Source: Bacillota bacterium
Lineage (GTDB): Bacteria > Bacillota > Sulfobacillia > Sulfobacillales > Sulfobacillaceae
Direction: 5' to 3'
NCBI GenBank assembly: GCA_023511625.1
Contig: JAIMBD010000006.1
Span: forward strand, 1 to 64,000
DNA: 64,000 nucleotides
The notes beneath the pieces were generated by a model. The model was not told where the DNA came from. It worked only from the letters and a program-made list of their open reading frames with translations, and did not search any database. Positions 45,106 to 53,906 of this stretch are shown piece after piece. The position numbers and the translations under genes are program-made. Numbering within the stretch: the first letter of the stretch is position 1; every line of letters begins with the position of its first letter.

Positions 45106-46741
45106 GCTCGCGCGCGTGGAGGCGGGCGAGACGGCGGTCATCCTCGTCGGCCCAACCGCCCACGATCGCCTCACGTGGCCGACCGACCCGCCCTCGGGTC
45201 CGGTCCTGCGCACCATCGGCCGCGGCCTAGCCGTCATCTGCGCCCCCCGTTTTCCGCTCTTCGACGACGTGGAATACCGGTTGCGGATCATCGGGCCGGC
45301 CCCGGTGACCCTGCACCTGTCCGGCCAGCCGCTCGAGGTCAGTTGGAGCCAGCATCGGGGCACGGCCGTGGGCGACGCCGTCCTCCGCTTTCGGCAGCTC
45401 GGCTGGGTCGAGTTCACCTGGAGCGCCCCGCCCTGCGGCTTTGCCATCGCCGTCAGCTCGCGCAAGCTAGACTACGAAGCCGACTACCTCGCCATGGTCC
45501 ACGACCTCGAGCGCCAGATCCGGGGCCTCTCCGCGCGCCTGGTGAGCCCGGTGCTGCAGGAAAGCCGCTCGTTGCCGGAGCCCTCCGACCTCGACGCCCA
45601 CTGGCTGGCCGTGCTCCGCTCGGTGCGCGCCGAGTTGCTGCGCGACCTTCAAGCCGCCTGGTACACGCTGCCGCCGCGCCTCGCCAAGCAGGAAAGCCAG
45701 CGCGACCTCGACCGCGCCCGCCGTATCGGGTACCGCGAAGTCGCGCGGCTTTGGGCCACGGGCCGCCCACGAGTCTACTCGAGCCGTCCCACCTGGACCC
45801 TCCTCACTCCCGAACGCCGTTACCTCCTCGACCTCGCGCAGCATCTCCACCGGCGCCTTCAGGGCATCGCTCGGCGCCACCCCGGGCTTTCCCTGCCCGA
45901 AATCGCGGCCTTTGGGCAAGAGCTCGAGCGCGTGATGCACCGCTGGACGTGGGAAGCCGCAGACGCATGGACCCCCGGCCGCTACCCCATCCCGCCGGCC
46001 TCGCCCCTGGCGCAAGCCCACCCGGCCCTGCGTCGGGTCATCCAGTGGCACCGCCGGTTAAATCAGGGGCTGTTGCCAGAGGCGGGGCGCTGGCTTTTGG
46101 GCATGAAAGACGTCAGCCTCCTCTACGAGTACTGGTGCTACCTGACCATCGTACGCCTCGTGGTCGAAGAGTCGCAGGGAACGCTGCAGGTACCGCCGAA
46201 GGCCCGGCCCGACCCGGTGGGATTGGTGCTCGGCAGCGGGGAGGAATCGGCGGCACAGGTGTGCACGGCAAGCGGCGAGCTCGTCCGAATCGTCTTCCGG
46301 AGGCGTTACCACCAACTGCCCACGGTCTCCCAGGAACCGGATCACGTGGTCTATCTCCGCGCCGGGCGCCGTCTGCTCGTCTTCGACGCCAAGTACCGCT
46401 TGTGCCAAGATCCGAAGGAACTCGAGGCCTACGGCGAAGGGCTCTGGATCCCTCCCGTCGAGACCCTCAATCAGATGCACCAATACCGCGACGCGATCCG
46501 CGACCGCGGCCCAAACCCCCGACGGTTGGTGCACATTGCCGTAGTCTTGTTCCCCCTCCCGGCCCCCCAACACGCCGAATGGAGCCGTCACCGCTTCTGC
46601 CGCAGCATCGAGGCGGTGGGCGTCGGAGCCCTGCCGGCGCTGCCGGGTCGGGTGGAGGGGCTGCGCAAGCTCATCCGCCGCCACCTCGACCACGCCTCGT
46701 CAACACCGCCGGCGTCAGCCACTCCCCGGCCCCCTTGGTGA
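45089..46741 (+). CDS. McrC-like partner: DUF2357 with PD-(D/E)xK nuclease
   Basis: 550 residues. The N-terminal part (~1-300) is beta-rich then helical, as in DUF2357 proteins that pair with McrB-type AAA+ ATPases. The C-terminal part carries a PD-(D/E)xK nuclease: PDHVVYLR (Pro417-Asp418), LLVFDAKYRL (Asp433, Lys435) and the trailing helix NQMHQYRDAIR. All core residues are present, so it should cut DNA. The ATG at 45089 with AGAGG ahead lies inside the end of the McrB-like gene, so translation is coupled and stoichiometry probably fixed. Named by motif and neighbour; classical McrC is shorter. Confidence 0.82.
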   Translation: MPPIGELARVEAGETAVILVGPTAHDRLTWPTDPPSGPVLRTIGRGLAVICAPRFPLFDDVEYRLRIIGPAPVTLHLSGQPLEVSWSQHRGTAVGDAVLRFRQLGWVEFTWSAPPCGFAIAVSSRKLDYEADYLAMVHDLERQIRGLSARLVSPVLQESRSLPEPSDLDAHWLAVLRSVRAELLRDLQAAWYTLPPRLAKQESQRDLDRARRIGYREVARLWATGRPRVYSSRPTWTLLTPERRYLLDLAQHLHRRLQGIARRHPGLSLPEIAAFGQELERVMHRWTWEAADAWTPGRYPIPPASPLAQAHPALRRVIQWHRRLNQGLLPEAGRWLLGMKDVSLLYEYWCYLTIVRLVVEESQGTLQVPPKARPDPVGLVLGSGEESAAQVCTASGELVRIVFRRRYHQLPTVSQEPDHVVYLRAGRRLLVFDAKYRLCQDPKELEAYGEGLWIPPVETLNQMHQYRDAIRDRGPNPRRLVHIAVVLFPLPAPQHAEWSRHRFCRSIEAVGVGALPALPGRVEGLRKLIRRHLDHASSTPPASATPRPPW

Positions 46742-46779
46742 GCGCACTCCTGGAGGCCCTAAGACTCCCCAAAGGCTCA

Positions 46780-46807
46780 GGGGGCCAACCGCCCACCGCT
46801 GGCCCCC
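46780..46807. terminator. Hairpin between convergent McrC-like and TauE genes
   Basis: A perfect 8-bp stem, GGGGGCCA and TGGCCCCC, with a 12-base loop between the two convergent genes. Neither side has a long T run, so this is a weak or Rho-assisted terminator at best. Confidence 0.35.
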
Positions 46808-46850
46808 GCGCCGGCTCGGCCCTTTGTCCCGCCTTCACCCCGAATTCCCC

Positions 46851-47657
46851 TCACCACATCGTCACCCCACTGATTACCACCAGGCCAGAGAGGGCCAGGT
46901 GCAGAGGCCGCTTGGGGACGTACGCCATCAGGCGGCTTCCGATCCAGACGCCGGGCACCGATCCCAAGGCAAGTTGCGCCGCCAGGGCAAGATCGGCGGT
47001 ACCGGCCACAACGTGCGCGAGGCCGGCGGCGGTCGTCACCGCAAGACCGTACGCCATGTCGATCCCGACCAGCTTCCGCGGATCCAGGCGAGCGGTCCCG
47101 AGCAGGACCGGAGTGAGAAGCGAGCCGGCCCCGACCGAGGTCAGCCCCACCAAGAGTCCGACGGCCGCCCCAACCAGGACCCATCGCCATTGCCACCGAC
47201 CGCATCCGCCGCTCCGGGGGGCCTCGGAGGCCGCACTCCCTTCGGACGCCGCCTCGGCGTGCTCCGCTTGCCGGCGGACGCCAAGCCGCCGCCGGACCCA
47301 TCGACTGCCTGCACTGCCGAGTCCGGCCACCACCAGCGTGGCCCCGAGGAGGGAACGCAGGAGATGGGCGGCATCGTGCCCCAGCAAGCCGCCGACCACG
47401 CTGCCTGCCACAGCCATCGGCACGCCTCCGGCCGCGAGCACCCCGGCCCACCGCCAATCGACCGTGCCCTGACGCCCATGGATCCACGTCCCCACGGCTT
47501 TGGTCCCGACGTTGTAGGCCAAGTCGGTACCGATGGCCATCGGCACGGGAATGCCAAGAACCCAAAGAAGTGGCGTAAGAAGGCTTCCGCCTCCCATGCC
47601 GGTCAACCCCACCAGCAAGCCCACGGCAAATCCAGCGGCGCTGATGACGGGATCCAC
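46851..47657 (-). CDS. TauE/SafE (TSUP) family permease
   Basis: 268 residues with eight or so membrane segments in two repeats: GLLVGLTGMGGGSLLTPLL near the start and GLLVGLTSVGAGSLLTPVLL in the middle, the duplicated TSUP signature. The family exports sulfite, sulfoacetate or similar anions. A hydrophilic loop with EHAEAASEGSAASEAP separates the repeats. The start is the GTG at 47657, after AGGAGGCGAGGGA; 88 upstream in-frame residues belong to no gene. It stands alone, next to an IS110 relic. Confidence 0.88.
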   Translation of the reverse strand: MDPVISAAGFAVGLLVGLTGMGGGSLLTPLLWVLGIPVPMAIGTDLAYNVGTKAVGTWIHGRQGTVDWRWAGVLAAGGVPMAVAGSVVGGLLGHDAAHLLRSLLGATLVVAGLGSAGSRWVRRRLGVRRQAEHAEAASEGSAASEAPRSGGCGRWQWRWVLVGAAVGLLVGLTSVGAGSLLTPVLLGTARLDPRKLVGIDMAYGLAVTTAAGLAHVVAGTADLALAAQLALGSVPGVWIGSRLMAYVPKRPLHLALSGLVVISGVTMW

Positions 47658-47659
47658 TC

Positions 47660-47880
47660 CCTCGCCTCCTATCTCATCTCTTTCAATGGTTTGTAGAGGA
47701 CTGTCCGGACCTGGGGGATCCCAGGGACATTCCCGTCGGCCTCCCTCCTGTCTGCCTCGGCTTCCGCGCTGTGGAGGACCGCTGCCCGCGCCGGACAGGC
47801 CGAGCTCCGGCGCCCCCCGTGCGCGCCCGCGCGTGTAAGAGGGCGCGGCGGACCCCCTCTGCGGAACCAACGCGCGGACC
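47660..47880. other. Non-coding stretch beside TauE/SafE
   Basis: About 220 bases upstream of the permease gene and before the transposase relic. It should contain the permease promoter, but I see no clear -10/-35 pair. No gene is recognisable. Confidence 0.3.
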
Positions 47881-48480
47881 GCCCTTAGCAGTGACGCCGT
47901 CCGTAGCAGTGGCGAAGCCACCGGCGTCGGGGCCTGGCACCTGGCTTGGTGGCTGAGCCAGGTCTTTGCTCCGCTCCACCCCCGGCGCGTCTTCCTCTTC
48001 CCCCCATGGATGGTGCGGCGCTACAGCGCGAGCTTCCCAAGGAAGCGGGCAAAAACCGACTCCGAAGACCCTTGGCTCCTCGCCGCAGTCCTCAGTCGCG
48101 AAGGATGGTGGCGACGGCCCTTCCCGGTCGCGGAGCGCACGATCGCCTTGCAGCGCTTGCCGCATCATCGCCAGCATCTGGACCGCCAACGGACGCGCCT
48201 CAAGCCCTCTGCCGCCGGTTCTGGGTTTCTGAAAGCGAACGGCGTGGTCTTATCCCCACCGTGGTCTTGCCCCTGGGGGGCCCCTGTCACGGGGTCCTTG
48301 AGGCCTTCCGGCAACTGCACAGCGGCGCAGGCGGCTTGGAGGCCTCGACGACTGCCGGTCGCACCCGTCGGCCGTGCCGGTCATCGCGGCCCGGATGCCG
48401 AAAACCTCCCGCTTGCGCATTGTACGCCGGAGTCAAGCCCAGACGGCCCCGGTATCCGGATGGCAACTCTTTCACTTTTT
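47881..48480 (+). pseudogene. IS110-family transposase relic
   Basis: Three separated pieces match the IS110/IS1111 transposase pattern in order. First, GEATGVGAWHLAWWL (family: GLEATGxYWxxL) at ~47911. Second, RRVFLFPPWMVRRY then KTDSEDPWLLAAVL (~48052-48093; family VxLVNPxxVKxx then aKTDxxDAxxLA), followed by a LPHHRQHLDRQRTRLK helix. Third, in a different frame, LYAGVKPRRPR (~48418; family YAGLxPRxxxSG). The N-terminal DEDD start and the C-terminal Ser-containing domain are missing, and the frame changes between pieces two and three, so the gene is dead. No terminal repeats are visible, as expected for IS110. Confidence 0.65.
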
Positions 48481-48547
48481 CAATGGATGTCATTGGTGTA
48501 CTGAACAATAGCCGTAGGGGTAGATACCGACCGGGCATTCAAAGAGC

Positions 48548-49067
48548 CAGCCTGTGCAAATTCCCCCCGGTGGGCGCGGACGCGCCTGCACGCGCCATGG
48601 GGATTTGCCTGGGTGTAGGGTCTAACTTTATTTGGCCGGAAAAAGAGGACGGTGTCTCACACCGTCAGTCCTGAGAGGACGAGAGACACCGCCCTGGCTC
48701 CGAGGGCGTCGCCGAAGTGCCAGGGCGATGTCAGGTAGACAGGGGATGGCAAATTGCCCCTATTCCGTTTGTCGGCGCGGCGTTGGCTGTGCTTCCGCGA
48801 GGAGCGTAGAGCGTCCACCTGATGGCGAGCGCCCAACGGCTGACCCTCGGCGCGGGGGACGCGGACCGAGAGGGCACCGGCGGATATAGCAGCTGCGGAG
48901 GCCCGGATGCGGGCCGACGCCCTGGCAGAGGCTGACCCCCGCCGTTGAGAGCAAACCAAGCCCTCGTGGCAGTCACCGTCACCTACGCCACGACGCCTTC
49001 AAGCCATCCCTAAAACCGCAGCGCCATGCAAACGGCGACGCCACCTCGCAAGCGAGGTGGCGTTTTT
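48548..49067 (+). ncRNA. Hairpin-rich plus-strand region ending in a terminator; candidate ncRNA
   Basis: 520 bases without a credible gene but with dense secondary structure. GCAAATTCCCC (48556-48566) faces GGGGATTTGC (48599-48608). GACGGTGT-CTC-ACACCGTC (48648-48666) overlaps an alternative stem GGTGTCTC/GAGACACC (48651-48658 and 48683-48690) that encloses GTCCT-GAG-AGGAC. CCCTGGC (48692-48698) pairs with GCCAGGG (48719-48725), and GCCCG-GATG-CGGGC lies near 48900. The run ends in the strong terminator at 49038. The mutually exclusive 5' stems and a terminator serving no plus-strand gene suggest a transcribed RNA. I matched no known family. A TTGCCT/TTATTT pair near 48606-48634 is a weak promoter candidate. 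Confidence 0.35.
49038..49067 (+). terminator. Intrinsic terminator facing the plus strand
   Basis: A perfect 11-bp stem, ACGCCACCTCG and CGAGGTGGCGT, with loop CAAG, followed by TTTTT. The T run serves plus-strand transcription; read on the minus strand (for prkA) there is no T tract. The only upstream plus-strand sequence is the structured region and the IS110 relic. Confidence 0.75.
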
Positions 49068-49070
49068 GGA

Positions 49071-50972
49071 TTACTCGCGCTGCAAGAGGCTTCCCGCGTA
49101 ATCGAGGAGGGCCGCCGCGCAGTGCTCGCAGTAGCCGTCTTCCTTCAACCGATCCTTGACGGCACGCAGCTTTTCCTCTTGGTCTTTGTCGGGCGTCTTG
49201 GTCGAGGTGGTGGTGCGGACCAGGTTGCGCACGTCGGCAAACAGCCGCCGCTCGATCCCTTCCTGCAGCCGCGGATGCGAATCCCACCGAAAGGGGCGCC
49301 CCTGCCGGGCGGCCGAACCAGCCTTGAGCAGGATCTCTTCCCGGAAGGCGCGGGCGGCCCCTTCGCTGACCCCGATCTGCTCTTCGATCTGGCGCAGGAA
49401 GGCCACATCGGGCTCCCGCGGCTCGCCGGTGATGGGGTCGACCACTTTGGTCTTTTGGATATCGGCCTCGGCGTGTTGCAAGTAGTTTTCGAACAGCGTC
49501 TGGGCCGCTTGGTCAAAAGCGTGGACAAAGGCTTTCATCACCGTCTTCTTGACGGTTTTATCGTACTCGCCGCGCACCAAGGCGATGTAGTCGACCAGTT
49601 TCTGCTGGTCTTCGCGGGTGTGGTGGCTCAAAAACCGGCCCGTCTCGGCAAAGGTCTTGGCCGCCCGCAAGTAGTCGATGGGGTTGATGCAAGGGCGCGC
49701 AGTCTGACCCATGGCGTGGGTCAAGACGTTCATGGCGTCGCGCGGAGACAGGCCCGTCAACCCTTCGCGCGGGTCCTCGCGCTTTAACTGCTGGATCTGG
49801 TGGTCGCTGTACTCTTTGATCCGGTCCCCGTTGTAGAGCTTGGCCTTGTCGAGCAGCGTCAAGCTGGCGTCCTTGGGTTTGGACAGGCGGGAGAGCACCG
49901 AGAGCCACGCCGCCGTCTCGAGGACGTGCGGCGCGATGTGGGTGTCGTGCAACAGGCCTTCGGACAGCATCTTGCGGTAGATGGCCACTTCGTCGTCGAC
50001 CTTCAACGCGTAGGGTAACTGGACCACGTAGACCCGGTTTTTCATGGCCTCGTTTTCCGGGTTGGCGATGAACTTCTCGTACTCGTGCAGGTTGCTGTGG
50101 GCAATCACTGTTTCATCGGCGTAGATCAAGGCATAGCGCCCGGTCTTGATGTTCTGCTCCTGCGCCAACGTCAAAAGCAGGGCCATGAAGTCCCGCGGCT
50201 GTTTGAGCCATTCTTGCTCCTCCATCAGCCCGCGGTTGGCCACGTTGAACTCGCCGTCGAAACGAAAGGCGCGGGGGTCGGACTCCGACCCGTACTCGGC
50301 GATCTTCGAGAAGTCCAGTGACCCCACCAATAGGGCCGTGTCCAGGTCTTTGGGGTCCCCCGGCGTAAACGTGCCGATGCCGACGCGGTCGCGCTCGGAG
50401 AAGATCACCCGCTCCACCCGAAACTGCGTCCAGTCCTGCCCGCTTTCGCGCCAGCGCCACTGGCAGAGCGGGCACAGGTCGCCTTCGATCACCACTCCGA
50501 GCTCGCGCGCCACCTCCGGCCGAAGCTCGTGGGGAATGAGGTGAAGCGGCTCTTCGTGCATCGGGCATCCTTTGATCCCGTAAAGGGCCCCGGCGTCGGT
50601 GCGGCTGTACAGCTCCAGCCCGCGCTTGAGGTGGATCAGGAGGGTACTCTTGCCGGTCCCGGGCGGCCCGATCAGGAGCAGCACCCGTTTGCGCACGTCC
50701 ATGCGCGCCGCCGCAGCCCGGAAGTACTCCATGATGTCCCGAATCTGCGGCGCCAGGCTGAACAGCTTGCCGTCGAAGAACCGATACTCGGGCCCTTCGT
50801 CGGTCTCCCGCACCCCGGCTTCCATGATCATGTCGTAGATGCGAGCGTGGGAAAGGCGCGCCACCTTGGGGTTCTGGCGCACGATCTCGAGGTACTCCTC
50901 GAAGCTGCCTTCCCACTGCAAGCGCTGTGCCTGTTCGCGATACTGGGTCAACCGCTCCGTGATCTCGCTCAT
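49071..50972 (-). CDS. prkA: PrkA serine protein kinase / AAA+ protein
   Basis: 633 residues, the standard PrkA/YeaG length. The N-terminal AAA+ domain has Walker A GPPGTGKST (~residue 102) and FVNARI-type family stretches (IYADETVIAHSNLHEYEKFI); the C-terminal part is the PrkA kinase-like domain with YNGDRIKEYSDHQI and a CEHCAAALLDYA ending. In Bacillus PrkA acts in sporulation, with protease or kinase activity reported; in enterobacteria YeaG works with YeaH. Last gene of yhbH-spoVR-prkA. ATG with GGAAGGAGGAGGAGC before it. Confidence 0.95.
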   Translation of the reverse strand: MSEITERLTQYREQAQRLQWEGSFEEYLEIVRQNPKVARLSHARIYDMIMEAGVRETDEGPEYRFFDGKLFSLAPQIRDIMEYFRAAAARMDVRKRVLLLIGPPGTGKSTLLIHLKRGLELYSRTDAGALYGIKGCPMHEEPLHLIPHELRPEVARELGVVIEGDLCPLCQWRWRESGQDWTQFRVERVIFSERDRVGIGTFTPGDPKDLDTALLVGSLDFSKIAEYGSESDPRAFRFDGEFNVANRGLMEEQEWLKQPRDFMALLLTLAQEQNIKTGRYALIYADETVIAHSNLHEYEKFIANPENEAMKNRVYVVQLPYALKVDDEVAIYRKMLSEGLLHDTHIAPHVLETAAWLSVLSRLSKPKDASLTLLDKAKLYNGDRIKEYSDHQIQQLKREDPREGLTGLSPRDAMNVLTHAMGQTARPCINPIDYLRAAKTFAETGRFLSHHTREDQQKLVDYIALVRGEYDKTVKKTVMKAFVHAFDQAAQTLFENYLQHAEADIQKTKVVDPITGEPREPDVAFLRQIEEQIGVSEGAARAFREEILLKAGSAARQGRPFRWDSHPRLQEGIERRLFADVRNLVRTTTSTKTPDKDQEEKLRAVKDRLKEDGYCEHCAAALLDYAGSLLQRE

Positions 50973-50999
50973 GCTCCTCCTCCTTCCCCCTCCGGCCCC

Positions 51000-52334
51000 C
51001 TATCCCCGTCGGCGCGGCTCGACCCGATAGGGCTTGGCGTTTCCGTCGTACAACACCACGCCACCCCCCCACAGGTCTCGAATAGCCTCCAGCGTCAACT
51101 GGGTCCACTCCGGGTCCAGGAGGCTATCGTCGGGGGTGTGGCGCAGTTCCAACACGCCGCTCGGGGTGACGTCGACCACCTGGATCTCAGGGGGACCTGC
51201 CGCCAAGGCATTGGCCAGGGCGCTGCGCAACGCCTCCACCTCGGTCTCCTCGTACACGGCATCCCAGGTCGGCAAGGGTCCCCGCGGCGTGCGCACCTCG
51301 CCGGGAACCCACCGGTACCGGTACAGCTCGAGCCGGCGCATCCGCTCCTGGTCCAGGTAGTTGCGGACCAACCCGGCGTCGGTCTCCTCCATCCAGATGG
51401 CACGGGCGGCCTTAAACCCGTATTCCTCGACCAGGCTTTCGGCAAACTGCCATCCGAACCAATACGGATTCAGGCGCAGGGGATCCGGCGTGGCCACCTG
51501 GGCGTGGACTCGGGAGACCTCGATGGCCTCCCCGGAACTAAGCTCCATAAGCTCGAGGAGGTGGTGATGACAATAGGTGGCCCAGCCTTCGTGCAAGATC
51601 TTGACCCGGCGCTTGGGAGCATGGTAGAGGCCCTCCAGGCGCACCACCTCTAAAATGTCCCGTTCCCACGGCTGCAGGATTGGCGACTCCCGCGCCAGGA
51701 AGCCTAACAGGTCAGGCGTCGGCAGCGCATACCGCGGCACCCGCCGGCGAGGCGGCGCCGCCTCCGCGCCCCACAAGTCCACGTACGGGCTTGGCGCCTG
51801 GGGGCGCGGCTGGGGTTCCGGGCGCGGCGTGATGGCCGACACCTGATCCTGAATGGACAAGGCGCGGTCCAGCACCGCTTCCACAGCATCGGCGCCGTAT
51901 TCCTGCGCGTACTGGGCAAACCGCTCGCGGCTGGCCGCCAGGGTATGGTGAAATTGCTTGGGCCCGTCCTTGAGCAAGAGGTGGTTCTTGAAAACGTCGG
52001 CGTGCCCGAGGACATGGGCCATGACCAACTTTTGAGCGGCGACGGTGTTGGAGTCCAACAGGTAGGCCACGGCGGGATCGGTGTCGATCACCATCTCGTA
52101 CAGCCGTCCCTGGCCGCTGTCCATCCGGCGCTTCATCCGCCAGTAATCGCGGCCGTAAATCCAGTGGCTGTAATGGCCCGGCATCCCGTACGCCGCAAGC
52201 TCGTAGATGGCGTGTGCCGGCACGATCTCGAAGTCCACCGGCACCGGGTCGAGGCCGAACGCCACCGCCGCGTCCCACAACCGGTCCAAGAACCGTTCCA
52301 GCTCGTCTTTTACCGATGACGCCACCTGCGACAT
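51000..52334 (-). CDS. spoVR: SpoVR family protein
   Basis: 444 residues matching SpoVR/YcgB, needed for proper spore cortex formation in B. subtilis and for stress survival in enterobacteria. Family stretches include YELAAYGMPGHYSHWIYGRD, RLYEMVIDTDPAVAYLLDSN and MAHVLGHADVFKNH, and later EGWATYCHHHLLELM. His- and Glu-rich helices suggest metal binding. Middle gene of the operon, 28 bases before prkA and 25 after yhbH. ATG with AGGGGGTGTGCC upstream. Confidence 0.95.
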   Translation of the reverse strand: MSQVASSVKDELERFLDRLWDAAVAFGLDPVPVDFEIVPAHAIYELAAYGMPGHYSHWIYGRDYWRMKRRMDSGQGRLYEMVIDTDPAVAYLLDSNTVAAQKLVMAHVLGHADVFKNHLLLKDGPKQFHHTLAASRERFAQYAQEYGADAVEAVLDRALSIQDQVSAITPRPEPQPRPQAPSPYVDLWGAEAAPPRRRVPRYALPTPDLLGFLARESPILQPWERDILEVVRLEGLYHAPKRRVKILHEGWATYCHHHLLELMELSSGEAIEVSRVHAQVATPDPLRLNPYWFGWQFAESLVEEYGFKAARAIWMEETDAGLVRNYLDQERMRRLELYRYRWVPGEVRTPRGPLPTWDAVYEETEVEALRSALANALAAGPPEIQVVDVTPSGVLELRHTPDDSLLDPEWTQLTLEAIRDLWGGGVVLYDGNAKPYRVEPRRRG

Positions 52335-52358
52335 GGCACACCCCCTGGCGAAAACCGC

Positions 52359-53498
52359 CTACGCCGTCGCCTCTTCTTGCAGCAACATCTTGATGGCCTG
52401 CAGTACGTCGCCCCGCTTGGTCAACAACACATGGCGGTAGGGAGGCTGGGGCAACTCGGCCAAGAGGTGGCTCAGCCGCGAGGGGCTGTGCAGGAAGTAG
52501 TTGGGGGGCTGCAGTTCCACCAGCCCAAACCACCGCACCGAGCCGCACAGCGCCCGCGCCGCCTCCACCGCCGAAGGTCCGTCGGCCACATCGCCGTCCG
52601 TGAAGTGAAACACGAACGTGTTCCACTGCCCGGCCGGGTGGTGAACCTGCATGTACTGGTAGATCGCCTGGTACGCAGGCGCGGCCAGGGTCCCCCCTCC
52701 CTCGGACAATGCGAAGAACTGGGTCTCGTCAGTCTTCTGCGCGCCCACATCGTGCACCCAGAACTCCACTGCCACCGTCTGGTACTGCTGGCGCAGCCAC
52801 GTCACGATCCAGAAGGTCAGCACCCGGCTCAGGTACTTGCGTTCGCCGCCCATGGACCCGCTGATGTCGCGCAAGAGGTAGATGGCCGCCTGGGTGACCG
52901 GCTCCGGCTCCTCGCGGGCGGCGCGAAAGCGCAGGTCGTCCGGCATGAAGGTCAAGGGCATCCCCTGGGCCAAACTGCGGGCCAGCGCCTCTTTGAGGGT
53001 CGCCCGCCGGGCCAGAGTGGGCAGCGTGCCGTGCCGGCGCCGGCTGTTCCACACCCGGCGGGGGCGCACCAGATCCGCCACTTCCCGGTCCTGCAGATTG
53101 GGCAGCTGCAGGTCCTCGAAGACCATGGCGATAGCCGTCTGAATGTCCAACTCCACCTCGATCTCGTGCTCCCCCGGCTGGTCGCCCGGCTGCCGATCGC
53201 CCGACCCCGACCCCGGGCCCCCGCGGGGAACGCGGGCGATGATGTCTCCTGGCTGACCCGGCCCTTGGCCCACGCCACCCTCTGGCTGGGAGGGCAAGCG
53301 CGGTCGGAACCGCGGCAATTCCAGCACCTTGACCGGGACCCGAACCTTTTGGGTCTGCCCGTCAATCAGCGGGGTCTCAGCCACCACCACCGGCAACTTT
53401 TGGCGAATCGCTTCCCTAAGCCGGTCCAGGTGGCGGGCTTGGTCTAAGGACCCCCGTCCGGCCAAGTCCCAGTGTCCTTCCGATACGCTGCCCGGCAT
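52359..53498 (-). CDS. yhbH: YhbH/YeaH family (DUF444) protein with VWA domain
   Basis: 379 residues. DUF444 proteins carry a von Willebrand A domain; the MIDAS is visible as LLRDISGSMGGERKYLSR. An N-terminal disordered, basic stretch (RVPRGGPGSGSGDRQPGDQ) is usual in YhbH. FALSEGGGTLAAPAYQAIYQ and FHFTDGDVADGP are conserved late motifs. The protein is the third partner of PrkA and SpoVR in sporulation or stress. ATG preceded by GAAAGGGGGATCGCC. First gene of the operon. Confidence 0.94.
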   Translation of the reverse strand: MPGSVSEGHWDLAGRGSLDQARHLDRLREAIRQKLPVVVAETPLIDGQTQKVRVPVKVLELPRFRPRLPSQPEGGVGQGPGQPGDIIARVPRGGPGSGSGDRQPGDQPGEHEIEVELDIQTAIAMVFEDLQLPNLQDREVADLVRPRRVWNSRRRHGTLPTLARRATLKEALARSLAQGMPLTFMPDDLRFRAAREEPEPVTQAAIYLLRDISGSMGGERKYLSRVLTFWIVTWLRQQYQTVAVEFWVHDVGAQKTDETQFFALSEGGGTLAAPAYQAIYQYMQVHHPAGQWNTFVFHFTDGDVADGPSAVEAARALCGSVRWFGLVELQPPNYFLHSPSRLSHLLAELPQPPYRHVLLTKRGDVLQAIKMLLQEEATA

Positions 53499-53906
53499 GG
53501 CGATCCCCCTTTCGGCGGCTTAGGCCCCCCAAGACGCCTGACCCCGCCGGACCCTAGGTCCCGGCGCGGTCTGACCGCTGCTGCGATGCTATCGGTATAT
53601 GGTAGTTTCTGACAAAAGGTGTAACTCGCTCCAGCCGCTAAAGACGCCCCGGTCGAACGGTGGAAGGATGGTGAAAAGCGCCTGGCGGGCGCCTAGGCGT
53701 GGAGGATACGTGGCCTTAGATGTGTACGGGCTGCCTTGGACGGACCGACGGTCGATGAGGTGACTTCGAATGCCTCCGCCTGGCCTCCATCACGGTGGAC
53801 ACCGCCGACTGCGAAAACCCTCAACCCTTAAAACCGCACCGAGTGGGATCAGGAAGGTTGCGATTGGGATTCCATCACGCCTGCATAACGATACGATTCC
53901 GCATTG
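53499..53906. other. Long untranslated stretch before yhbH
   Basis: About 400 bases upstream of the sporulation operon with no recognisable gene, tRNA or repeat. It would be the yhbH leader if the promoter at 53907 is used. A region with TTGTCAGAAACTACCATATACC (minus strand, about 53590-53620) is AT-richer and could hold a sporulation-sigma promoter, but I could not fit it to a consensus. Confidence 0.35.

Noticed and set aside
48668-48680. CTGAGAGG resembling the TPP riboswitch core
   Set aside because: The second conserved half (ACCTGAT followed by the GCGTAGGGA region) is not present at a plausible distance, and the motif sits in a simple GTCCT/AGGAC hairpin loop.
48752-48889. Cys-containing frame (NCPYSVCRRGVGC) that could be the zinc-finger end of a TnpB protein
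   Set aside because: No RuvC-like motif upstream, no DxNAAxNI sequence, and the frame has no ribosome site; the resemblance is too slight.
53590-53625. Sporulation sigma-E promoter before yhbH
   Set aside because: CATATACC resembles a sigma-E -10, but no -35 fits at 13-14 bases, so I did not call it.
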